A stretch of 64,000 nt of DNA. Origin: Bosea sp. 124. GTDB lineage: Bacteria > Pseudomonadota > Alphaproteobacteria > Rhizobiales > Beijerinckiaceae. Position 1 is the first letter of the stretch. Each line of letters opens with the position of its first letter. Positions 31,642 through 40,187 of the stretch are shown piece by piece. The position numbers were made by a program, and so were the translations under genes. The stretch is from positions 1,807,001 to 1,871,000 of the forward strand of contig NZ_PZZM01000001.1 in assembly GCF_003046175.1 (NCBI RefSeq). The letters are read 5' to 3'. The notes beneath the pieces are model-generated. The model was not told the DNA's origin. It saw nothing but the letters and a program-made list of their open reading frames with translations, and did not search any database.

Positions 31642-31741
31642 CCCTGCTGGCGCGCGTGTTGCGACGCCGCTCCTGCCAGACCGGCGTCGCCACCCGAAAA
31701 CGGGCGTTGACCCCCGCGCGGCGAAACGCCAAACCAGACCG

Positions 31742-33619
31742 ATGAGCGACGATACGAACGCAGCGCCCCCCGCCGACGAGCCGGGCTTTGCCGGCTTCGA
31801 CCCGGCGCCCCCGGCCGCGCCCGCGTCGACGGCTGCCTCGCCCTATCGCGTGCTGGCGCGCAAATACCGCCCGGCCCATTTCGGCGACCTGATCGGCCAG
31901 GATGCGATGGTGCGCACCCTCACCAACGCCTTCGCCGCCGGGCGCATCCCGCAGGCGTGGATGCTGACGGGCGTGCGCGGTGTCGGCAAGACGACGACCG
32001 CCCGCATCCTTGCCCGTGCCCTGAACTACCAGACGCCCGATGGCGGCGGCGGGCCGACGACCGATCTCCGGGAGTTCGGCGTCCACTGCAAGGAGATCAT
32101 CGAGGGCCGCCATATTGACGTGCAGGAGATCGACGCGGCCTCCAACAACAGCGTCGACAATGTCCGGCAGATCAACGACGCCGTGCGCTATGCCCCAACC
32201 TCGGCCCGCTACAAGGTCTACATCGTCGACGAGGTGCACATGCTCTCGACCGGCGCCTTCAACGCCTTCCTGAAGACGCTGGAGGAGCCGCCGCCGCATG
32301 CGCGCTTCATCTTCGCGACGACGGAGATCCGCAAGGTGCCGGTGACGGTTTTGTCGCGCTGCCAGCGCTTCGACCTGCGCCGCGTCGATGCCGGGCTTCT
32401 GGTCTCGCATCTCGCGGGCATCTGCAGGGCGGAGAATGTCGAGGCCGAGGACGAGGCACTGGCCGCGGTCGCCCGCGCCGCCGAGGGCTCGGTGCGCGAC
32501 TCGCTCTCGATCCTCGACCAGGCCATCGCCCATGCGGCCGGCACGATCACGCTGGAGGATGTCCGCTCGATGCTCGGCCTCGCCGACCGGGCGCGCGTCA
32601 TCGACCTGTTCGAGGCGGTTATGAAGGGCGACATCGCCGCGGCGCTGGGCGAATTGCGGGCGCAGTATGATGCCGGCGCCGACCCGGTCGTGGTGCTGAC
32701 CGATCTCGCCGAGTTCACCCATCTGGTGACGCGGCTCAAGCTCGTGCCCGATGCCGTCAAGGACAACAGCCTGGCCCAGGCGGAGCGCGTGCGCGGCGGC
32801 GACTTCGCCCAGCGCCTGTCGATCCGCATCCTGGCACGTGCCTGGCAGATGCTGCTGAAGGGCATCGGTGAGGTGAAGCAGGCCGACCGGCCGATCATGG
32901 CGGCCGAGATGGTGCTGGTGCGCCTGGCCCATGCCGCCGACCTGCCGACGCCAGACGAGGCCCTGCGCCTGCTGCGCGACGGCTCGGGCGCCCTGCCTTC
33001 TGGCCAAGTGTCCGGCCAAGCCGCCTCGTCTTCGCCGCGTCCGCCCTCGGGCGGCGGCAACACCGCGCTCGCCGCGCGGCCGGTCCTGGCCAGCGCCAAT
33101 CCGATGCCCGAGATCGCGGCCGCGCCGCGCGCCCAGGCCCAGCCCGCCGTGATGGTGGCCTCGCTGGAGGATGTCGTCGCGCTCGCCTCGCAGCATCGCG
33201 ACATCACGCTGAAGCTGGCGCTGGAGCGCGATGTCCGGCCGGTGCGCTTCGAGCAGGGACGGATCGAGTTCGCCCTGGCCGCCGGCAGTTCGCGCACGCT
33301 CGCCACCGATCTCTCGCGCCGCCTCAAGGAATGGACCGGGCAGACCTGGATGGTCGCCGTGGTCAATGGCGAGGGCGGCGCGACGCTGCGCGAGCAGATC
33401 GAGGCCGCGCGCGGCCAGCGCGAAAGCGACGCTGCCTCGCATCCGGCCGTGAAGGCGGTGCTGGAGCGCTTTCCGGGCGCACGCATCGTCGATGTGCGCG
33501 ATCCGCGGGCGGCGGAGGCGGACACGCCCGCGACCGCTGCGGCGGAAGATGAATACCTGCCGGATGGCGAACCGCTCTTCGACGATGCGGAGCCCGATTT
33601 CGACGGCATCGATTTCTGA
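31742..33619 (+). CDS. dnaX: DNA polymerase III subunit gamma/tau
   Basis: DnaX (625 residues) is the clamp-loader ATPase. Walker A is GVRGVGKTTTARI, Walker B VYIVDEVHML, the SRC motif is in LSRCQRFDL. The four zinc cysteines of the E. coli type are not conserved: only the Cys of GVHCKEI remains, as in other Rhizobiales DnaX. A Pro/Ser/Gly linker (about residues 415-455) leads to the tau C-terminal domain. I see no obvious slippery A-run for a gamma-producing frameshift. It lies 100 bp after ffs and 23 bp before ybaB. Confidence 0.94.
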   Translation: MSDDTNAAPPADEPGFAGFDPAPPAAPASTAASPYRVLARKYRPAHFGDLIGQDAMVRTLTNAFAAGRIPQAWMLTGVRGVGKTTTARILARALNYQTPDGGGGPTTDLREFGVHCKEIIEGRHIDVQEIDAASNNSVDNVRQINDAVRYAPTSARYKVYIVDEVHMLSTGAFNAFLKTLEEPPPHARFIFATTEIRKVPVTVLSRCQRFDLRRVDAGLLVSHLAGICRAENVEAEDEALAAVARAAEGSVRDSLSILDQAIAHAAGTITLEDVRSMLGLADRARVIDLFEAVMKGDIAAALGELRAQYDAGADPVVVLTDLAEFTHLVTRLKLVPDAVKDNSLAQAERVRGGDFAQRLSIRILARAWQMLLKGIGEVKQADRPIMAAEMVLVRLAHAADLPTPDEALRLLRDGSGALPSGQVSGQAASSSPRPPSGGGNTALAARPVLASANPMPEIAAAPRAQAQPAVMVASLEDVVALASQHRDITLKLALERDVRPVRFEQGRIEFALAAGSSRTLATDLSRRLKEWTGQTWMVAVVNGEGGATLREQIEAARGQRESDAASHPAVKAVLERFPGARIVDVRDPRAAEADTPATAAAEDEYLPDGEPLFDDAEPDFDGIDF

Positions 33620-33642
33620 GATTCAATAAGGAGACCGACGCG

Positions 33643-33963
33643 ATGCGCGACATCATGGGCCTGATGAAGCAGGCGCAGGACATGCAGCAGAAGATGGCCA
33701 ACGTTCAGGCCGAGCTCGACACGATCGAGGTCGAGGGCGCGGCCGGCGGCGGCATGGTCACCGTGACGATGACGGCCAAGGGCGCGCTCAAGGCGGTGAA
33801 GATCGACCCGGCCCTGATGGTGCCCGACGAGCGCGAGATTCTCGAGGATCTGATCGTCGCGGCCAGCAGCGACGCCCGCAGCCGTGCCGACCGCGTGATG
33901 CAGGAGCGCATGGCCGAGATCACCAAGGGCCTGCCGATCCCGCCGGGCATGAAGCTGTTTTGA
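33643..33963 (+). CDS. ybaB: YbaB/EbfC family nucleoid-associated protein
   Basis: A 106-residue dimeric DNA-binding protein. The N-terminal helix MGLMKQAQDMQQKMANVQAE and the GGGMVTVTMTAKGALK sheet region match YbaB. It sits in dnaX-ybaB-recR as in most bacteria. AAGGAGA lies 7 bases before the ATG. Confidence 0.95.
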   Translation: MRDIMGLMKQAQDMQQKMANVQAELDTIEVEGAAGGGMVTVTMTAKGALKAVKIDPALMVPDEREILEDLIVAASSDARSRADRVMQERMAEITKGLPIPPGMKLF

Positions 33964-33984
33964 GCATGTGGCGCGCGGACGGCT

Positions 33985-34114
33985 GTCATTCCGGGGCTTC
34001 GCCCAGCGAAGAACCCGGAACCCACGACCGGGCGAGCCTGCTCGTGACGCCGCGTCGTATCGCGGTCACCCGGTCGGGGGTTCCGGGTTCGTCCTGCGGC
34101 CGCCCCGGAATGAC
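33985..34114. repeat. 130-bp nested palindrome between ybaB and recR
   Basis: Outer 13-bp arms GTCATTCCGGGGC (33985-33997) and GCCCCGGAATGAC (34102-34114) are perfect; inner 13-bp arms GAACCCGGAACCC (34011-34023) and GGGTTCCGGGTTC (34078-34090) are also perfect. It fills nearly the whole 162-bp gap, ending 12 bp before the recR start. Likely a member of a mobile REP/RIME-like family. Confidence 0.75.
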
Positions 34115-34125
34115 GGCGTAGCCCC

Positions 34126-34731
34126 ATGTCCCGCGCCATCGCCGGCCCCGAGATCGAACGGCTGATCCAGCTCTTGGCCAAGCTGCCGGGGCTCGGGCCC
34201 CGCTCGGCGCGGCGCGCGGCGCTGCACCTCGTCAAGAAGCGCGAGGCCCTGCTCGGGCCACTGGCCGAGGCGATGGCGGTGGCGAAGGAGCGCATCGTCG
34301 TCTGCTCGACCTGCGGTAATGTCGATACCAGCGACCCCTGCTCGCTCTGCCGCGACCCGCGCCGCGACGACGGGCTGCTCGTCGTCGTCGCCGACATCTC
34401 CGATCTCTGGGCGCTGGAGCGTTCGGGCGCAGTGCCCGGCCGTTACCATGTGCTGGGCGGGGTTTTGTCCGCACTCGACGGAGTCCGCCCGGAACATCTT
34501 TCTTTCGACGCGCTGGTGGCGCGCGCCTCCAACCCGGCCGTGAAGGAGGTCATCCTGGCGCTGAGCGCCACGGTGGATGGCCAGACCACGGCGCATTTCA
34601 TCACCGATCTCTTGGCGCATCTGCCGCTCAAGGTGACGAAGCTCGCCCATGGCGTGCCGGTCGGCGGCGAACTGGACTATCTCGACGACGGCACGCTCGC
34701 CGCCGCGATCCGCCAGCGGACCGGGTTCTGA
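34126..34731 (+). CDS. recR: recombination protein RecR
   Basis: RecR (201 residues) acts with RecF/RecO in gap repair, loading RecA. The helix-hairpin-helix is [11 protein letters not shown], the zinc finger C-x2-C-x8-C-x2-C reads CSTCGN...CSLCRD, followed by the Toprim domain ([14 protein letters not shown]). The start is 34126; the upstream gap is filled by a palindromic element, so translation or transcription from dnaX-ybaB may be modulated there. Confidence 0.95.
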   Translation: MSRAIAGPEIERLIQLLAKLPGLGPRSARRAALHLVKKREALLGPLAEAMAVAKERIVVCSTCGNVDTSDPCSLCRDPRRDDGLLVVVADISDLWALERSGAVPGRYHVLGGVLSALDGVRPEHLSFDALVARASNPAVKEVILALSATVDGQTTAHFITDLLAHLPLKVTKLAHGVPVGGELDYLDDGTLAAAIRQRTGF

Positions 34732-34745
34732 GGCAGTCTCAGAAC
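34725..34745. terminator. hairpin shared by the ends of recR and the OMP gene
   Basis: GTTCTGAG at 34725-34732 pairs with CTCAGAAC at 34738-34745 over a 5-base loop. It spans the recR stop and the stop of the convergent outer-membrane gene. No T-run, so terminator activity is a guess from position. Confidence 0.4.
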
Positions 34746-35464
34746 TTGTAGGCGACGCTGGCGCGCAGCGCGTGCGTCGTCGATTCCTGGCGGATGGCGA
34801 GCCCGAGCAGCGGGCCGCTCGCAGCGTAGTTCAACTTGCCGAAATCAGTGTAGCGGTATTCGACGCCGAGGATCAGGTTGTCCGTATAGGCGAAGTTGAC
34901 GCCCGCGCCGGCTGTCCAGCCGGTTTTCGAGCGATCCGCGCTTTCGGCCAGCCCCGTCGCGGTGTTCTGAAGCTGGTAGTCGAAGTCGGTGAAGGCGGCG
35001 CCGCCAGTCGCGTAGATCATGAAGCGGTCCAGGGCGAAGCCGACGCGGCCGCGCACGGAGGCCTGCCAGTCGCGCCGGACTCGCGCCGCGATCCCCGGGG
35101 CGATGAGCGTTTCGCCGACATCGAGCGCCTCGACGTCGCCCTCGATGCCGAAAACAATGCTGCCCGCCTGATAGTTGAAGCCGGCATGCGCGCCACCGAG
35201 CGCGGAATCGGAGCTCTGGCGGAAGGCGGCGCCGTTGAAGGCGCGCCCGAGCGTGTCGGAAAGCGCTGTGCGCTCCTGCCCCCAGGAAGAACCCGCTTGC
35301 ACGCCGAGATAGACGCCCGTCCAGGAGTAGAAGGCGGGCAGGGCCGGAGCCGGCGGCAGGCGGGACGAGGGCATGTCGGCTGCGCCGGCCGGGGCGAGCG
35401 ACAGAAGCCCGCCACACAGGGTGAGAACACCAGCCAGACCGGCTTTCCGATGCATCGTCATCAC
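34739..35464 (-). CDS. outer-membrane beta-barrel protein (Omp25/RopB-like)
   Basis: A 241-residue outer-membrane protein. A signal peptide ends near PAGAAD; the sequence then shows FYSWTGVYLGVQAGSSWG, alternating beta strands and a terminal Phe (VAYKF), the pattern of the eight-stranded Omp25/Omp31/RopB porin-like family of Rhizobiales. Likely structural rather than a true porin. Single gene, convergent with recR. Confidence 0.85.
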   Translation of the reverse strand: MMTMHRKAGLAGVLTLCGGLLSLAPAGAADMPSSRLPPAPALPAFYSWTGVYLGVQAGSSWGQERTALSDTLGRAFNGAAFRQSSDSALGGAHAGFNYQAGSIVFGIEGDVEALDVGETLIAPGIAARVRRDWQASVRGRVGFALDRFMIYATGGAAFTDFDYQLQNTATGLAESADRSKTGWTAGAGVNFAYTDNLILGVEYRYTDFGKLNYAASGPLLGLAIRQESTTHALRASVAYKF

Positions 35465-35583
35465 GGCCTCAACTCGTCAACGAAACGGGGCGGCGCGCGC
35501 CTCATGCGGCGGCGAACATGGCCATGATCAGAAAGCATTAAGGTTAACGATCGGCTAAGCCCGGGCCATCGGTGGCGTCGCCT

Positions 35584-35608
35584 GGAACCTTCGCGGCGAC
35601 ACGCTGTT
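35584..35608 (+). promoter_or_regulatory. putative EcfG promoter of the brkB-like gene
   Basis: GGAAC at 35584-35588, 16 bases, TGTT at 35605-35608, 53 bp before the ATG at 35661. Same spacing and same TGTT variant as the site before nepR. Confidence 0.6.
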
Positions 35609-35660
35609 GCTTCGCGGTGCTGCCGCGACGAAGCTGGAGCGGCAGTGGAGACGGTCCTGA

Positions 35661-36710
35661 ATGTCCTTCCTGAAACGGATCACGGGTGCGGCAGGCGCTG
35701 GCGTCGCGCTGGGCTATGTCACCGAGGCGATCACGGCGCGTCTGTCGCGGCGCAAGCGCGAGGCGGCGCGGGGACGCATGGCCCGCACACCACTGCAGAT
35801 GCCCTGGCTCGGCTGGAAGGATGTGCTGCTGCGTTTCGCCGGCAATGTCGCCGACAACCGGCTGAGTTCGCTCGCCGGCGCCGTCGCCTTCTTCACGCTG
35901 CTGTCGCTGGTTCCGGCCCTGTCGCTGCTCGTGACGCTGTATCGCTACTTCACCGACCCGGCGACGATCGCAGGGCAGCTCGATACGGTGACGACGGTCT
36001 TTCCGCAGGCGGCCCGCGACCTCATCCATGAGCAGGCTATGCGCCTGGCCCTGCTGCCGGCCTCGCCGCTCTCACCGACCTTCATCATCAGTCTGCTGGT
36101 CGCCGTCTGGTCGGCGAACGCCGCCGTCAAGGCGATCTTCGATGCCTTGAACATCATCTATCGCGAGCAGGAGAAGCGTAGCTTCCTTTGGCTGAACGCC
36201 GTCTCGCTCGTCACGACGCTGAGCGGCGTCATGCTGCTCGTGGCGGCGCTGACCGCGATCGCCAGCGTGCCGGTTGCAACGGCGCTGTTTCCCTTCGCCT
36301 TCGAGCTGGAGCGCCTGCTGAGCCTTGTGCGCTGGCCTGTCTTCCTCGTCGTCGCCACGCTGTCGATCGCCTGCCTGTACTGGATCGGACCGAGCCGGAA
36401 GCGAGCGCGTTTCGTCTGGGTGATGCCGGGCGCCGTCGCGGCGGCGATCCTGTGGGCCGCCGCCTCCTGGGCCTTCTCCTGGTATGTCGGCACGCTCGGC
36501 AACTACACCGCGACCTATGGCTCTCTCGCCACCGTCGTCGTGTTCATGACCTGGCTCTGGCTCTCGGCCATGATCGTGCTCGGCGGGGCGGAGCTCAACG
36601 CCGAACTCGAGCACCAGACCGCGCACGACACCACGACCGGCCAGCCCAAACCGCTCGGCATGCGCGGCGCCACGATGGCAGACCGGGTCGGCCCCCCGGC
36701 CGCCGGATAG
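35661..36710 (+). CDS. YihY/BrkB family inner-membrane protein
   Basis: A 349-residue polytopic protein of the YihY/virulence-factor BrkB family, function unknown. Six hydrophobic segments span residues about 70-310; SLAGAVAFFTLLSLVPALSL and the GSLATVVVFMTWLWLSAMIVLGGAELNAE block are family hallmarks. Both termini are cytoplasmic, the first 60 residues being basic. A putative EcfG promoter lies upstream, and the FAD oxidoreductase gene starts 15 bp after the stop, suggesting a stress-induced operon. Confidence 0.88.
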   Translation: MSFLKRITGAAGAGVALGYVTEAITARLSRRKREAARGRMARTPLQMPWLGWKDVLLRFAGNVADNRLSSLAGAVAFFTLLSLVPALSLLVTLYRYFTDPATIAGQLDTVTTVFPQAARDLIHEQAMRLALLPASPLSPTFIISLLVAVWSANAAVKAIFDALNIIYREQEKRSFLWLNAVSLVTTLSGVMLLVAALTAIASVPVATALFPFAFELERLLSLVRWPVFLVVATLSIACLYWIGPSRKRARFVWVMPGAVAAAILWAAASWAFSWYVGTLGNYTATYGSLATVVVFMTWLWLSAMIVLGGAELNAELEHQTAHDTTTGQPKPLGMRGATMADRVGPPAAG

Positions 36711-36725
36711 GAGTCTCGCCCCGCC

Positions 36726-37967
36726 ATGCTCAACCCCGAGAACACGCGCCAGGACGATCTGCGCAGCGGCCACAGCCCCTGGCTTGCGGGGCCGCCGCGG
36801 CCGGCGAGCGCAGGGCTCGACGCCGACATCCGCTGCGACGTGGTCATCGTCGGAGGCGGCATCACCGGCGCGCTCGCCGCAGAACATCTGACGGCGCTCG
36901 GCCACGATGTCGTCGTGGTCGATCGTGAGCGCGAGGGCTTCGGCAGCACGGCCGCCAGCACCGCGATGCTGCAATGGGAGATCGACCTGCCGCTGCGCCG
37001 TCTCGCGGCGCTCTATGGCTTCGACAAGGCGGCCGATATTTACCGCCGCAGCTTCAAGGCGGTCGAGGGGCTGCGCGACCGGATCGCACAACTGGAGCTG
37101 GGCTGTGCGTTCCTGGCGCGCGACACCGTCTATCTCGCGGCAGGCGAAGTCGGCCCGCGCGAATTGCTGGATGAAGCGATCCTGCGCCAGAAGGCCGGCC
37201 TGCCCGGGACGCTGCTCGACCATGCCGCCCTGCTCGGCGCTTTCGGCTTTGACCGCGCGGCGGCCATCGTCTCGCCCGGTTCGGCCGAGGCCGATCCGCT
37301 CAGCCTGTGCCATGCGCTCCTGCATGTCGCGGCCGGACGCGGCGCGCGGATGATCCGGGACGAGGTCGTGAGCTTCGATGCGACCGCGGCGAGCGCCGCC
37401 GTGCAGCTCTCCGGCGGCCACACGATCGAGGCCGGCCATGTCGTTCTGGCCACCGGCTATGTCATGCCGGACGGCGTCGGCAGCGCGCTTCACCGCGTCG
37501 CTTCGAGCTGGGCGCTCGCCACCCTGCCACAACCGCCCGCCGCGCTCTGGCCCGGGCCCGCTCTCGTCTGGGAAGCATCGGAGGATTACGTCTACTGCCG
37601 CACCACGACGGATGGCCGCATCATCATCGGCGGCGAAGACGAGGAGACCGATGATCCGGAGCGGCGCGAGGCGCTGGCGGCCGCGAAGACCGCGGCCCTG
37701 CTCGGCAAGCTCCGCGCCCTCGTTCCCGGCGCCGAGCCCACGCTCGGCCACGCCTGGTCGGGAGCCTTCGGGCAGACGGTCGACGGGCTGCCGCTGATCG
37801 GGCGGGTGCCCGGCCGGCCGCGCATGCTCGCAGCCTATGGCTATGGCGGAAACGGCATCACCTTCAGCTTCCTGGCCTCGCGCCTGATCGGCGCGCTGAT
37901 CGCGGGCGCGGACGCACCCTGGTTCAGCCATTTCGCCATCGACCGGCCGGAACCCACCAGGCTCTGA
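36726..37967 (+). CDS. FAD-dependent oxidoreductase (DAO family)
   Basis: A 413-residue flavoprotein of the D-amino-acid oxidase/glycine oxidase family. The Rossmann FAD motif is CDVVIVGGGITGALAAEHL at about residues 37-56; the second FAD contact is in the GSTAASTAMLQ region and the C-terminal GLPLIGRVPG / GYGGNGITFS closes the site. Substrate unknown; relatives oxidise amines such as gamma-glutamylputrescine. Probably co-transcribed with the brkB-like gene and perhaps with the VOC gene 107 bp downstream. Confidence 0.88.
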   Translation: MLNPENTRQDDLRSGHSPWLAGPPRPASAGLDADIRCDVVIVGGGITGALAAEHLTALGHDVVVVDREREGFGSTAASTAMLQWEIDLPLRRLAALYGFDKAADIYRRSFKAVEGLRDRIAQLELGCAFLARDTVYLAAGEVGPRELLDEAILRQKAGLPGTLLDHAALLGAFGFDRAAAIVSPGSAEADPLSLCHALLHVAAGRGARMIRDEVVSFDATAASAAVQLSGGHTIEAGHVVLATGYVMPDGVGSALHRVASSWALATLPQPPAALWPGPALVWEASEDYVYCRTTTDGRIIIGGEDEETDDPERREALAAAKTAALLGKLRALVPGAEPTLGHAWSGAFGQTVDGLPLIGRVPGRPRMLAAYGYGGNGITFSFLASRLIGALIAGADAPWFSHFAIDRPEPTRL

Positions 37968-38074
37968 AGATGGCACGATTGCGAGGCTGCAATCGTGGCC
38001 TTGCAGCCGATGGGGGAGACAAGGCGGGCGAGCAGGCTCATCTATCCGGCGTGCGGCCCAGGAGCCGCGAACCG

Positions 38075-38959
38075 ATGGAGACTGCCATGCTCGCGGTCGA
38101 TGACAGCAAAATCGCCACGCCCGTCAAACTCGAGGCGCTCGACGCACCCTATCATATCGGCGCGGTGACCCTGCGCGTGCATGATCTCGCCGGGCTGACC
38201 GCGTTCTACCGTGATGGCATCGGGCTGGGCGTGATCGAACAGGGCGCGGAGTTCGCGACGCTCGGCGTCGACGGCGAGGTGCTGGTGCGGTTGCAGCAGG
38301 GCGGCACGCGGCCGAGTTCGCCCGTCGGCCTGTTCCATCTGGCGATCCTCCTGCCGTCGCGGGCCGATCTCGCCGACTGGGTCGCCCATGCCGCGCAGAC
38401 ACGCGTCCCGCTCGAAGGCGCTTCCGACCATCTCGTCAGCGAGGCGCTCTATCTGTCCGACCCGGAAGGCAACGGCATCGAGATCTATCGTGACCGGCCG
38501 CGTGCCGACTGGCCGCGACGCGACGGCGCGATCAAGATGGCGACCGACCGGCTCGATCTGAATGCGCTTCTCGCCGAGGCGCGGCCGGGCTCCTATGCCG
38601 GCATGCCAAGCGGCACCCGGATGGGCCATATCCATCTTTGCGTCGGCGATACGGCCGAGGCCGAGCGCTTCTATGCCGGCACGCTCGGCTTCGATGTGAT
38701 GGTGCGCTATCCAGGTGCGAGCTTCCTCGCCAGTGGCGGCTACCACCACCATATCGCCGGGAACATCTGGAACAGCCGGGGTGCGGGTCCGCGCCAGCCC
38801 GGCGAGGCAGGGCTCGACTCCTTCGCGCTGATCGCCCGCGGCGCGGCCGATTTCGAAGCGATGCGCAGCCGGATCCTGGCGGCGGGCGGCAGCGAGACGG
38901 CCCAGGGCCCGTCGATCGCCGATCCATGGGGCAACCGCCTCACTCTCGGAAGGCGATAG
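38075..38959 (+). CDS. two-domain VOC family protein, CatE/extradiol dioxygenase-like
   Basis: A 294-residue vicinal-oxygen-chelate protein with two modules: the first starts YHIGAVTLRVHDLAGLTAFYRD, the second MGHIHLCVGDTAEAERFYAG. Metal ligands are likely the His of HIGAV or GHIHL and the Glu of GNGIEIYRD. This matches the CatE-like catechol 2,3-dioxygenase family (often with glyoxalase naming), function mostly unknown. The start at 38075 is chosen for AGGAG 9 bases upstream; the track start at 37970 adds a non-conserved stretch. Ends at a strong terminator. Confidence 0.87.
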   Translation: METAMLAVDDSKIATPVKLEALDAPYHIGAVTLRVHDLAGLTAFYRDGIGLGVIEQGAEFATLGVDGEVLVRLQQGGTRPSSPVGLFHLAILLPSRADLADWVAHAAQTRVPLEGASDHLVSEALYLSDPEGNGIEIYRDRPRADWPRRDGAIKMATDRLDLNALLAEARPGSYAGMPSGTRMGHIHLCVGDTAEAERFYAGTLGFDVMVRYPGASFLASGGYHHHIAGNIWNSRGAGPRQPGEAGLDSFALIARGAADFEAMRSRILAAGGSETAQGPSIADPWGNRLTLGRR

Positions 38960-38971
38960 GCTAAAAAAGAC

Positions 38972-39003
38972 AACGCCGCCGTTCAGAACCGAACGGCGGC
39001 GTT
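38972..39003. terminator. bidirectional rho-independent terminator
   Basis: Perfect 13-bp arms (38972-38984 and 38991-39003) with a 6-base loop. The minus strand continues into GTCTTTTTTAG, a good T-tract for the response-regulator gene; the plus strand continues with TTGCTT for the VOC gene. Confidence 0.85.
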
Positions 39004-39074
39004 TGCTTGTCGACTTTGTCGGCGGCGACCGATCTCCGGGACAGATTGCCGCCTCGCGGCGACAGCCCGTTCGG

Positions 39075-39443
39075 TTACGCCTTGCTGGGCGTAGCGACGG
39101 CGTCGGACACGAAATTCGCGATCTCGCGGATCGAGAACGGCTTGCGCAGGAAGCGCACCGTGCGCAGCGCCTCGGGAACGTCGCTCGGCGTCGAACCGGA
39201 GACGAAGGCGAAGGGCGTACCGCTCTGCAGCAAATCCGCCGCGACGTCGAAGGTCTTGCCGCCGACGACGTCGATGTCGAGAAGCGCACAAGAGAGCTTC
39301 GCAGCGGAGGCGCGGCGAGCCTGGGTGACGGATTCGACGACGATCAGTTCGGCCGAGGCGCCGAGCTGCTCCGCTACCGCCGACTCGATGTCCATGGCGA
39401 TGAACGGGTCGTCTTCTACGATCAGGACGCGGATATCAGACAT
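39075..39443 (-). CDS. single-domain response regulator with an EcfG promoter
   Basis: A 122-residue stand-alone receiver domain. Acidic pocket E10-D12, phosphoacceptor D56 in LLDIDV, conserved Ser/Thr in VSGST and K101 in FLRKPF are all present, so it should be phosphorylated. No output domain. In alphaproteobacteria such proteins act as phosphate sinks or modulators of HWE/HisKA_2 kinases and several feed back on the general stress response. It has a perfect GGAAC-N16-CGTT site upstream. The start is the Met of MSDIRV at 39443; the track start adds 7 residues. Confidence 0.88.
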   Translation of the reverse strand: MSDIRVLIVEDDPFIAMDIESAVAEQLGASAELIVVESVTQARRASAAKLSCALLDIDVVGGKTFDVAADLLQSGTPFAFVSGSTPSDVPEALRTVRFLRKPFSIREIANFVSDAVATPSKA

Positions 39444-39493
39444 CGACTCCCGCTGCCTTTCCAACTCTAGAACCCAAAACGTATCGATGGGAC

Positions 39494-39518
39494 AACGTTA
39501 TGGGGATGGCGATGTTCC
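39494..39518 (-). promoter_or_regulatory. EcfG-type promoter of the response regulator
   Basis: On the minus strand GGAAC (39518-39514), 16 bases, CGTT (39497-39494). It lies 51 bp before the ATG at 39443 and matches the consensus fully. Confidence 0.72.
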
Positions 39519-39619
39519 GGAGACGATACCGGGACCAGCCTTTGTCTTGGTCAAATTCGATTCAATTTGCCGCAACAAGGTTAGCGAACGGTAAGCCAGA
39601 GCCCGCCCGGGCGGGCTCG

Positions 39620-40123
39620 TCAGCGACGGCGTCCGGGCGGGGCGAGGGTCAGATCGAAGCCGGTGACGCCCAGAGCGACGTTGACGCCACGGGAGCCCTG
39701 AAGCGACAGCGGCTGCAACGTCACCTCGTCATTGTTGCCGCCGACCAGCAGGTTTGCACTGCCGCCGACACCGGCGGAGGCGCCGGCCGTCGCGCCGGCA
39801 TAGCGGCCCGAAAGCGCACCAAGCGGCGCCCGGGCATAGGGTCCGTAGACGCGCCAGGACATCGTGCTGCTGCGAATGGTGCCGAGATCGAGCCCGAAAT
39901 TGCGGACAACGCCGACATAGCGCTGAGCGGGGCCGCGCCGGGGCGTGAAGGTGCAGTTCATCGGACGCTTGGACGTCACGACCAGCCCGATGCCGCCCCC
40001 GACATTGCAGGTGAGGCGCCCGGTCGGGGGACCGGACTGCGAAAATGATGGAGCGCTTGAAACCAGAAGCCCCGCTGCAGCGACGACAGCAGCAAGGACT
40101 GGGCGGTAATGCCGATCGATCAT
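39620..40123 (-). CDS. DUF992 family secreted protein
   Basis: A 167-residue exported protein with a signal peptide ending near PSFSQ. The mature part matches DUF992: GRLTCNVGGGIGLVVTSKRPMNCTF with two cysteines that may form a disulfide, and a Gly/Ala-rich middle. Function unknown; likely periplasmic or outer-membrane associated. A perfect EcfG-type promoter (40154-40178) precedes it, so it is predicted to be stress-induced. Confidence 0.82.
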   Translation of the reverse strand: MIDRHYRPVLAAVVAAAGLLVSSAPSFSQSGPPTGRLTCNVGGGIGLVVTSKRPMNCTFTPRRGPAQRYVGVVRNFGLDLGTIRSSTMSWRVYGPYARAPLGALSGRYAGATAGASAGVGGSANLLVGGNNDEVTLQPLSLQGSRGVNVALGVTGFDLTLAPPGRRR

Positions 40124-40153
40124 CTGGGAGCTCCTGACATGAAGGTGTCCATC

Positions 40154-40178
40154 AACGCCGCAACGCCACCACAGTTCC
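40154..40178 (-). promoter_or_regulatory. EcfG-type promoter of the DUF992 gene
   Basis: On the minus strand GGAAC (40178-40174), 16 bases, CGTT (40157-40154), 31 bp before the ATG at 40123. Its -35 box is only 10 bp from the -35 box of the divergent site on the plus strand. Confidence 0.72.
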
Positions 40179-40187
40179 GCGCAAGCT

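Noticed and set aside
31742..33619. Programmed frameshift making a gamma form of DnaX
   Set aside because: No A-rich slippery heptamer with a downstream stem was visible in the expected region.
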